Below, piece by piece: positions 1 through 5,725 of a DNA stretch of 6,371 nucleotides. Within the stretch, counting starts at the first letter, position 1; each line of letters starts with the position of its first letter. Made by a program: the position numbers and the translations under genes. The notes under the pieces are model-generated. The model was not told the DNA's origin and ran no database searches. It was given only the letters and a program-made list of their open reading frames with translations. The DNA is from an uncultured Sulfurovum sp. (GTDB taxonomy: Bacteria; Campylobacterota; Campylobacteria; Campylobacterales; Sulfurovaceae), in contig CACVAR010000152.1 in NCBI GenBank assembly GCA_902727905.1, forward strand, positions 1-6,371, written 5' to 3'.

Positions 1-656
1 GTTTTGATGCGTGTTTGATGGGGATGTTTGAAATCGCTTACCAACTTAGAAACCAAACAAATGTCATGGTCGCTTCACAACACTTAGAGCCAGCTAAGGG
101 TTGGGATTATGAGAGGATTTTAAATGAATTGGATACCTCCAAACAGGCTAATGACATTGCAGAACAACTGATCTCCTTTCACGATGAACATCATACCAAT
201 GAAAAAAGAGATGTGACCAAATCGGCTATCGATACGGAAATTATAGAGGATGTGGCAGAAGCTTTGGATAGGTTCGCAGAGGTTTTGAGAGCATCACTCA
301 AAGAAGGAGATGAGGAAGCAAATCGAAAAGAGTTGGAAATTACGCTTTCAAACAGTCAGTTTTTTCACCGAAAAGATTATGTGGATTTAATTGATTTTGT
401 AGAAAAAGTCAAAAGTCGTTTAGCCATAGAGGCTGTGGAACCTCATGCTCAAAAATTATTGGAGTCTGTTAGAGAGATGGTGATAGCCAATCATACGATC
501 GGGTATTATATGGAAGATGCGAATGGGCTATCTATCTATTTTCCTAAGTATCGACCTTTTGAAGAGATATTTACGATGTATGAAAAGTTAGATTTTGTAG
601 CAGCCTGTCCTAATTGGGTTAAGTTATTGAAGTGGTATATTCTTGGGTTAAAATAA
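1..656 (+). CDS. Clostripain-family (peptidase C11) cysteine protease, C-terminal part, 5' end outside window
   Basis: This frame is already open at base 3 and ends at TAA 654-656, giving 217 visible codons. It opens with FDACLMGMFE, the catalytic-cysteine motif of clostripain (C11) proteases, with Cys at 12-14. The TTG and ATG codons just after it are therefore internal, not starts. The catalytic His and the N-terminal half lie upstream of the window. Further family features are ASQHLEPAKGWDY just after the Cys, a charged helical middle, YVDLIDFVEKV near bases 379-411, and GLSIYFP near 525-545 followed by an aromatic-rich tail ending in WYILGLK. C11 enzymes have a caspase-like fold and usually cut after basic residues. 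The protein was probably cytoplasmic in this setting, but its N terminus is not visible. The STAND gene starts 26 bases after the stop, so the two are probably co-transcribed. Family assignment is firm; substrate and role are unknown. Confidence 0.9.
   Translation, partial: FDACLMGMFEIAYQLRNQTNVMVASQHLEPAKGWDYERILNELDTSKQANDIAEQLISFHDEHHTNEKRDVTKSAIDTEIIEDVAEALDRFAEVLRASLKEGDEEANRKELEITLSNSQFFHRKDYVDLIDFVEKVKSRLAIEAVEPHAQKLLESVREMVIANHTIGYYMEDANGLSIYFPKYRPFEEIFTMYEKLDFVAACPNWVKLLKWYILGLK
3..140 (+). repeat. Left copy of the paralogous clostripain segment
   Basis: This segment matches 6215-6352 without gaps, 105 of 138 bases identical by hand count, with most differences in third codon positions. 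It reflects duplication of a protease gene with later divergence under selection on the protein, not a recent exact repeat. Confidence 0.8.
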
Positions 657-672
657 AATCGTTACTAAAAAA

Positions 673-676
673 AGGA
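673..676 (+). promoter_or_regulatory. Ribosome-binding site AGGA for the STAND protease gene
   Basis: AGGA sits six bases before ATG 683-685. This is the only well-placed Shine-Dalgarno sequence near the 5' end of the large gene; neither the GTG at 893 nor the in-frame ATG at 950 has one. It decides in favour of 683 as the original start, and therefore makes the TAA at 758 a true interruption rather than upstream noncoding sequence. Confidence 0.75.
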
Positions 677-682
677 AAACAG

Positions 683-892
683 ATGTTAGAAGAAAATGCA
701 ACATTTTTAATTAAAAGTACTGAAAACAAAAGTTTTGGAACAGGTTTTTGTTTTGATTAAGATGAGGATGGTTCCTATATCTTAACGTGTCAACATGTTG
801 TAGATGCATGTGGTGAAGACAGTTTATATATCAATGAGTATAAAGCAGAAGTCCAAAAATGTAGTGATGCAAACACTCTTATAGATTTAGCT
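683..892 (+). pseudogene. 5' end of the trypsin-like/STAND gene, cut by an in-frame stop at codon 26
   Basis: Seventy codons in the same frame as the long reading frame that follows. The start ATG has a good ribosome-binding site and lies 26 bases after the clostripain stop. The first 25 codons end in GTGFCFD, the usual N-terminal strand of a trypsin-like (HtrA/S1-like) domain, then TAA 758-760 intervenes. Translation past it resumes with DEDGSYILTCQHVVD, carrying the catalytic His (38, bases 794-796), and LIDLAVIYV, carrying the catalytic Asp (68, bases 884-886). The homology runs straight through the stop with no frame change, so a single base substitution (for example AAA or GAA to TAA) explains it. 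As sequenced, only a 25-residue peptide would be made from this start. A sequencing error or a genuine nonsense mutation are the two main explanations. Confidence 0.8.
758..760 (+). other. In-frame TAA (nonsense codon) inside the trypsin-like domain
   Basis: The codon lies between TGFCFD and DEDGSYILT, in the loop before the strand that carries the catalytic His. It is the only stop in about 1,514 codons. Selenocysteine (TGA) and pyrrolysine (TAG) insertion do not apply to TAA, and TAA ends neighbouring genes normally. Confidence 0.85.
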
Positions 893-3800
893 GTGATATA
901 TGTAAAAAGGTTAGAAGCAATTCCTTTAAAACTCTCTTTACAGCCTATGGCAGTAGGAGTCTCTTTTAGTGTAAATGGGTTTAAATCCCATAAACCTAAT
1001 GAGTATAAACTTGAATCCTTAGAAGGAAGTATCAAAAAAATCTCAAAGATTCATAGTGATAATGAAAGCATAGATACTTATGAACTCTCTATTGGTGATG
1101 ATGATAAAATAGAAAAAGGCTATAGTGGTTCAGCCATAGTCTCTAAACAATCAAGACAGGTTATTGCAGTAGCGACAGATAGAGTTACGTCAGGTAAACA
1201 AGCTTATGCCATACCTCTAAAGTATCTAAAAGAGGTATGGCATGAATTTAATCCTAAACTTTTCAATACGGTTACTCCCTTTGTAGGTCTGAGTTCTTTT
1301 AATAAGGAAGATAAAAACTATTTCTTTGGTCGTGATGAGGAAGTTAAAGAGCTGATTAAAGCATTAAAGTTAACTGACATTACAATTATTATTGGAGATA
1401 GTGGTTCAGGAAAGAGTTCTTTTGCAAAAGCAGGGGTTATATCTACTTATATAGATGATAGCAATAATCCAAACCTCTATGTCATAGAGATGAGACCAGC
1501 TCGAAATCCTTTTGTGGAGTTGGCACGTTTTATTACTAAGGTATGTAATACGTTAGATTACAGCCAAGCTGATATTGGGTACTTTATTGACAAAGTTAAA
1601 TCGGAAGAACCCCAAGCCATTCAGAGTGTTTTTGAACAACTTTATAAAGAAGACAACTCTGAGCTTGTGCTTTATGTGGATCAATTTGAAGAGCTTTTTA
1701 CGATGTGCGACGACAAAACTCAAAAAAAGTTTATTGAGTTGCTTCTTTTTCTTTTAGAACATCAAAACAATTATTTATCGATTAAAATTTTATTAACCAT
1801 GAGAAGAGATTACTATAATCTTTTACGAGAGTATCATGCTTTTTTTAAGGTGATTGAGACAGAGACATATCTCCTGAGACGGATGAAGGATGAGCAGTTA
1901 AAAGAAGTTATTGAGAAACCTTTAGAGATGCTTTCTGTTAATCCAAGTGAAATTGAGCAGTTGAGTAATATTATTTTATGGGATTTAGGAGATGAAGCAA
2001 AAGAAATCACCCTGTTACAAATTGCACTTACAGAGATATGGTTACATAGAGCAGAGTATAACCATGATATTTTAGAAGCCTACGTAGGGATAGGAAGAGT
2101 CACAGGAGCATTAAGCTTTTTAGCGACCAATACTTTAGAGGGTTTGAGTGAAAAAGAGCAAGAACTCTTTAAATATATCTTTATTCGGATAGTTAAGTTT
2201 AATGACATTGGAGGGATTACCAGACGTTTAGCAGATAGAGATGAGTTTTCTGATGAAGCATGGGCATTGGTACAAAAGTTGGCTTCCATCTACAGTGCAC
2301 ATCAAGACCAACAGAGTCAGCTAGGTCGTTTGTTAAAGCTTAAATCTTCTAATACCAAAGACGATGAGGTTATAGAACTGGTTCATGAAGCCTTAACGAC
2401 TCAGTGGGCGACGTATGTTAATTGGATTAAAACTGTAAATAAGGAAAATCGTAAACGAATTCACAATGTCCTTATAGACAAAAGTAAAGAGTACAAAAAG
2501 AACCCTGAATCTAAACATTTACTCTCAGGGTATGCGTTAGAAGAGAGTAGAAAGCTTTTAGATGAAGAGTATCGACCGTATCTTTCAAAGTTTGAAAAAG
2601 AGTTCATAGAAAAGAGTAATAAAAATGAAGCGAGGATTATTTTTTGGAAACGTTTTGGGATTTCAACCTTGGTAGCTCTGTGTATGTTAAGTTTATATTT
2701 ATGGCATCATTCTGACAAGCAAAAAAAGATAGTCAATGAATCTTTATATCAAAGTAATATACAAAAAGGAGTGATATATAGAGACTACTCTAACGAGCCA
2801 TTAAAAAGTAAATTGGTTTTTGCAAATGTCGTGAAAAATAGTGTATCATCACAACAAGAAGAGAATGCAAAAATTCTTTATAGACCTATTTTGAATGATA
2901 AAATTATTTTGGAAAACTTTTTTGAAGAATACTTATCTAATGTCTTATGGAATAAAGATAAAAGTATGGTTGTGACTAATGGGCATAGAGATACTCCTGA
3001 AACAAATTCTATTTTGCTTTGGAATACTAACAATGGGAAGTTATTAAGAGAGTTTGAACAAGATACAGTTGTTGAAGGAATAATACTTAATAAAAAAGAA
3101 ACAAAAATACTTTCATGGAATAACAATAATGTGATGAACCTTTGGAATCTCAAGGATGGAAAGTCGTTACAAACTTTGGAACACAATTTTACTCTTAAAG
3201 GTGTTACTTTTAGTAATAGTGAACAAGAAATACTCTTTTGGGATGATAATAATCGAAGTTATGTATATGATATTAAGAGTAAGAATCTATTAAACTCATT
3301 CCAGTTTGAGATGAGAATAGAAGGTATGTTTAAAGAGCAAGAAAAGGTTGTTATTTGGGGAGATCATAATGCGACAATTTTCAACGTTATGAATAATAAA
3401 AGTATGTATAGGTTAAATGGAATAGGATGGTCTTCAAAAGTCACTTTAAATTCAGCAAAAAATAAAATATTTTTTTGGGATAGCACTTCATTAAAAGTTT
3501 GGAATTTTGATACAGGTAAATTTATAAGAGAGATAGAATACATTCATTTGTTAGTCAATCAAGATAAGAGTTTAATGTTTTTATCGAATGAAGACTCATT
3601 ACAGTTATGGGATATAAATAGTCTAAAAATGGTGTATGACTTCAAAGAAAAAAATATTCGTCACTTTGTATTAAGTAAAGATGAGAATAAAGTTTTTTTG
3701 TCTACACAAAATAATTTTGTAAAGATTTTAGACTTGAAAGAGAAGAAAGTTATCCAAACTTTTGAAGATAGTAGTGATATAAAAGGCTTTATATTTAATG

Positions 3801-5227
3801 AAGATGAGACAAGAATTCTTTCATGGAATGAAAATAATCTTTTACGGGTTTGGGATGTCCAAAATGGAAAAGTTTTACAACGTTTTCAGCATGACTCACG
3901 TGTTAAAGGTGCAATATTAAATAAGGAAAAAACAAAGATGCTCTCTTGGACACAGAATGACAATATAAAGTTATGGGATATAGAACGTGGTAAATTACTA
4001 GCTGTTTTACATCATGAAGATATTGAAAAAGCTAGGTTCAGTAATAACTCAGATAAGATTATTTCTTGGGCATTATATGGAGATATGAAATTTTGGGATA
4101 TAAGTAGCAATAAAGTAATTGACATCTTAAAAGATAATTTCAATACCTCAAGTATGGTATTTAGTAAAAATAAATCTAAAAATTTGTTTTGGAATAATGA
4201 CTATATAGAACTTTGGGATTTGCGTACAGGTAAAACACTACAAACATTGGAAGACATTAATACCAGTTTGATAAGAAATATTGTATTAAGTTATGATGAG
4301 AAAAAAATAATTCTTTGGGATGATGAGCATATTGAGGTTAGAAATGTACAAAGTGGAAAAGTTTTATGGAACTTTAAACATGATAGTTCTATCCAAGGAC
4401 TTGTCTTTAATCAAGACAATACACAAGTTGTTTCTTGGGATTATAATAATTCTATGAGGTTATGGAGCCTTGATAATGGGAAACTTTTACATTCTTTTGA
4501 ACATCATCAGGTTGAAAAAGTAAGATTTAGTGAAGATGAAACAAAAATGTTATCTTGGAGTTCTTGGGGTAATCAAAAAACATGGAAAGTTAATAGTGGT
4601 GAACTTTTAGAAGAACTAGAACATAACACTGGCTTCTATAGTGGTAAAGTTCTCTTTAAAAATAATAAGAAAACTTTAGTTTATTATACGGATACAATTA
4701 GTATTGGTAATATATTTGGTTATAGAGATTTAGTGAGATTTGAACATAAAAAAGTAGAAGGGGTAAAACTTAGTAAAAATGAAACAAAAATTTTGTCTTG
4801 GAGTAATAGTAGTATAAAGGTTCAATATCCTTATAGTGGTATCGAATTAGCAATGTTTAAACATCTTGGAGTTCAAGAAGCTTTTTTTAATGAAGATGAA
4901 ACAAGAGTTTTGTCTTGGAGTACTAGAAGTATTAAACTATGGGATATAGAAAGTGGGCAATTATTACTGAAAATAAAAGATAATAATATTAAGGGAGCTA
5001 TTTTGAGTGAAGGTGAAAAAATGGTTTATTTTTGGACGAAGACACAAATGAAAAAATATGCCTTTTATCCAGAATATAATATAGATAAACAATATTATCC
5101 TCTAAAGACGCAAGTTGAAACAGGAGTATTTTTACTCCCATCAGGAGAAATTAGAAGACTATCTAAAGATGAATGGTTAAAGAAAAAAAATCAATATGAA
5201 AAGATGAGTGGTAATTTACATCAATGA
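893..5227 (+). CDS. Trypsin-like protease (partial) - nSTAND1 NTPase - TM - WD40-like repeat protein, open part of an interrupted gene
   Basis: Numbering is from the original start at 683. The open frame has its first possible start at GTG 893 (residue 71), with no ribosome-binding site. Order: the end of a trypsin-like domain with the nucleophile motif GYSGSA (Ser148, base 1124); an nSTAND1-type ATPase with FFGRDEEV (214-221), Walker A GDSGSGKSS (from 238, base 1394), Walker B LYVDQFEELF (Asp333, base 1679) and TMRRDYY (372-378); a winged-helix-like end with VHEALTTQW (near 567-575); one transmembrane helix (about 658-674, bases 2654-2704); a helical linker; then about 17 WD40-like repeats and a lysine-rich tail. 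STAND NTPases are signalling switches that oligomerise on sensing a ligand; trypsin-nSTAND-WD40 proteins have been proposed to act in biological conflict. It lies downstream of a clostripain gene, probably in one operon. From 893 the product would lack catalytic His and Asp. The architecture is firm; ligand and activity are unknown. Confidence 0.92.
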   Translation: MIYVKRLEAIPLKLSLQPMAVGVSFSVNGFKSHKPNEYKLESLEGSIKKISKIHSDNESIDTYELSIGDDDKIEKGYSGSAIVSKQSRQVIAVATDRVTSGKQAYAIPLKYLKEVWHEFNPKLFNTVTPFVGLSSFNKEDKNYFFGRDEEVKELIKALKLTDITIIIGDSGSGKSSFAKAGVISTYIDDSNNPNLYVIEMRPARNPFVELARFITKVCNTLDYSQADIGYFIDKVKSEEPQAIQSVFEQLYKEDNSELVLYVDQFEELFTMCDDKTQKKFIELLLFLLEHQNNYLSIKILLTMRRDYYNLLREYHAFFKVIETETYLLRRMKDEQLKEVIEKPLEMLSVNPSEIEQLSNIILWDLGDEAKEITLLQIALTEIWLHRAEYNHDILEAYVGIGRVTGALSFLATNTLEGLSEKEQELFKYIFIRIVKFNDIGGITRRLADRDEFSDEAWALVQKLASIYSAHQDQQSQLGRLLKLKSSNTKDDEVIELVHEALTTQWATYVNWIKTVNKENRKRIHNVLIDKSKEYKKNPESKHLLSGYALEESRKLLDEEYRPYLSKFEKEFIEKSNKNEARIIFWKRFGISTLVALCMLSLYLWHHSDKQKKIVNESLYQSNIQKGVIYRDYSNEPLKSKLVFANVVKNSVSSQQEENAKILYRPILNDKIILENFFEEYLSNVLWNKDKSMVVTNGHRDTPETNSILLWNTNNGKLLREFEQDTVVEGIILNKKETKILSWNNNNVMNLWNLKDGKSLQTLEHNFTLKGVTFSNSEQEILFWDDNNRSYVYDIKSKNLLNSFQFEMRIEGMFKEQEKVVIWGDHNATIFNVMNNKSMYRLNGIGWSSKVTLNSAKNKIFFWDSTSLKVWNFDTGKFIREIEYIHLLVNQDKSLMFLSNEDSLQLWDINSLKMVYDFKEKNIRHFVLSKDENKVFLSTQNNFVKILDLKEKKVIQTFEDSSDIKGFIFNEDETRILSWNENNLLRVWDVQNGKVLQRFQHDSRVKGAILNKEKTKMLSWTQNDNIKLWDIERGKLLAVLHHEDIEKARFSNNSDKIISWALYGDMKFWDISSNKVIDILKDNFNTSSMVFSKNKSKNLFWNNDYIELWDLRTGKTLQTLEDINTSLIRNIVLSYDEKKIILWDDEHIEVRNVQSGKVLWNFKHDSSIQGLVFNQDNTQVVSWDYNNSMRLWSLDNGKLLHSFEHHQVEKVRFSEDETKMLSWSSWGNQKTWKVNSGELLEELEHNTGFYSGKVLFKNNKKTLVYYTDTISIGNIFGYRDLVRFEHKKVEGVKLSKNETKILSWSNSSIKVQYPYSGIELAMFKHLGVQEAFFNEDETRVLSWSTRSIKLWDIESGQLLLKIKDNNIKGAILSEGEKMVYFWTKTQMKKYAFYPEYNIDKQYYPLKTQVETGVFLLPSGEIRRLSKDEWLKKKNQYEKMSGNLHQ
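2918..5070 (+). repeat. About 17 tandem WD40-like repeats (40-residue period)
   Basis: These are protein-level repeats inside the STAND gene. The consensus is roughly a hydrophobic-x-LWD turn, then x-x-G-K-x-L-x-x-F-x-H, then a strand like VKGxxFSxDETKILSW. The Trp (or its equivalent position) of the LWD turn runs from base 3020 (residue 780) to base 4940 (residue 1420), which is 16 intervals averaging exactly 40 residues; measured neighbours are 120 or 123 bases apart (for example 3020/3143, 3851/3974/4094/4214). Best copies are around 3780-4000 and 4380-4560. Degenerate copies lacking the LW pair lie near 3270, 3380, 3728, 4340 and 4700-4840. A further half-repeat may precede the first (NVLWNKDKSMVV). 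They should form two or more beta-propellers, probably the ligand-sensing part. At the DNA level the copies are too diverged to count as direct repeats. Confidence 0.85.
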
Positions 5228-5235
5228 ATATAAAT

Positions 5236-5649
5236 TTAGTTTTTTTCATAAGGATTGGTATAAATCAATAATGCTACCAACATACCTGAACCAAAAATGA
5301 TGATATCATCCAGTGTTGTACAGATTGCATGTTCTACAGTAGGTCCTAAAATGAGGGTTATTGGCAAAAAGAAAAATGTTGTGTAAACATAAGCTTTTTT
5401 TGCCCAAACTTTTTTGAAGAGAAGACTAATCAGTGCGACTAAATTAATAAGGAGTAGAATCAGTACACCTACTATAAAGATTATGGCTGGTGTTGAATTA
5501 TTTTCAAAGATAGACTCTTCTTGCAAGAGGTACTCTTGTAATATTGGAGGTAGAAGTTCATCTACAGGATATGAAAAAGCCACAATAAATAATGTAAAAG
5601 CAAAAACTTGTATAAAGACTAAAATTTTTAGATGAGTAAATTTATTCAT
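5236..5649 (-). CDS. Small four-helix integral membrane protein of unknown function
   Basis: A 137-residue protein read leftward, start ATG at 5649-5647 with AAGGA seven bases upstream. Four hydrophobic segments are visible: about 9-28, 55-78, 87-104 and 115-131. Between the first two is an acidic stretch (residues 30-50, many Glu) and between the second and third a basic one (KKVWAKK, 79-85), so by the positive-inside rule both ends and the middle loop should be cytoplasmic, with the acidic loop outside. After helix 3 comes GPTVEHAICTTLDD, then a Gly-containing last helix. I do not recognise a named family. It converges on the STAND gene with only eight bases between stop codons and has its own promoter, so it is not part of the plus-strand operon. 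It could be a regulator, immunity-like partner or unrelated passenger. That it is a real gene is supported by the ribosome-binding site, promoter and clean topology. Confidence 0.75.
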   Translation of the reverse strand: MNKFTHLKILVFIQVFAFTLFIVAFSYPVDELLPPILQEYLLQEESIFENNSTPAIIFIVGVLILLLINLVALISLLFKKVWAKKAYVYTTFFFLPITLILGPTVEHAICTTLDDIIIFGSGMLVALLIYTNPYEKN

Positions 5650-5656
5650 AAGGGAT

Positions 5657-5661
5657 TCCTT
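5657..5661 (-). promoter_or_regulatory. Ribosome-binding site AAGGA for the membrane protein
   Basis: TCCTT on the plus strand reads AAGGA on the minus strand, seven bases before the ATG at 5649. It supports that start codon. Confidence 0.65.
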
Positions 5662-5663
5662 TG

Positions 5664-5676
5664 GTATAGATTATAC
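5664..5676. repeat. Small inverted repeat over the minus-strand -10 box
   Basis: GTATA-GAT-TATAC: two 5-base arms around a 3-base centre. It overlaps the minus-strand -10 box and lies inside the possible plus-strand promoter. It might be an operator for a regulator of both genes, but arms this short in AT-rich DNA can arise by chance. Confidence 0.25.
5670..5675 (-). promoter_or_regulatory. -10 box TATAAT for the membrane protein gene
   Basis: ATTATA on the plus strand is a perfect TATAAT on the minus strand, about 20 bases upstream of the start codon. This implies a short leader of roughly 14 bases. No good TTGACA-like -35 is seen at 16-18 bases; upstream sequence is T-rich on the minus strand. 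A weak or absent -35 is known for Campylobacterota sigma-70 promoters, which is compatible with but does not prove that origin. Confidence 0.45.
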
Positions 5677-5715
5677 ATGAATCTAAATTAGTATTGATTA
5701 ACAAAAGCTTCAAAA

Positions 5716-5719
5716 AGGA
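5716..5719 (+). promoter_or_regulatory. Ribosome-binding site AGGA for the second clostripain gene
   Basis: AGGA within AAAAAGGAA lies six bases before ATG 5726. The spacing is the same as at the STAND gene start and fixes the start codon. Confidence 0.7.
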
Positions 5720-5725
5720 AATTTT

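Larger units (their letters stand above)
5661..5689 (+). promoter_or_regulatory. Possible promoter for the second clostripain gene
   Basis: TTGGTA (5661-5666) and TAAATT (5684-5689) are 17 bases apart and each matches the sigma-70 consensus at four of six positions. It would give a leader of about 30 bases. The match is modest, but a promoter is needed somewhere in this 76-base divergent gap because the upstream neighbour runs the other way. Confidence 0.3.

Noticed and set aside
15..656. A complete gene starting at TTG 15 or ATG 18
   Set aside because: The frame is open to the window edge and the codons before it give FDAC, the catalytic motif; the start is upstream of the window.
758..760. 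TAA read as a sense codon through an altered genetic code or a special amino acid
   Set aside because: TAA ends the clostripain and membrane protein genes, does not occur elsewhere within the large frame, and is not a selenocysteine or pyrrolysine codon.
893..895. GTG 893 as the natural start of the large gene
   Set aside because: No ribosome-binding site precedes it, and 70 in-frame codons upstream encode clear trypsin-like sequence with the catalytic His and Asp and a good start at 683.
790..1035. Minus-strand reading frame of 81 codons
   Set aside because: It lies antisense to the trypsin-like domain, has no recognisable protein features, and is a shadow of the coding strand.
2080..3186. 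Minus-strand frames of 69 codons (2080-2289) and 102 codons (2878-3186)
   Set aside because: Both are antisense to well-supported STAND and repeat coding sequence and show no domain or start signals.
2918..5070. CRISPR-like or satellite DNA repeats from the regular 120-123-base spacing
   Set aside because: The periodicity is at protein level; the DNA copies share only short TTTGGGAT-like words from the LWD codons, without conserved repeats or spacers.
5228..5235. Bidirectional terminator between the convergent genes
   Set aside because: Eight bases leave no room for a hairpin, and I see no stable GC stem with a T-run just inside either gene end.
5414..5635. Plus-strand frame of 73 codons opposite the membrane protein
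   Set aside because: The minus strand has four clean membrane segments, a promoter box and a ribosome-binding site; the plus frame has basic, low-information sequence and no ribosome-binding site that I can see.
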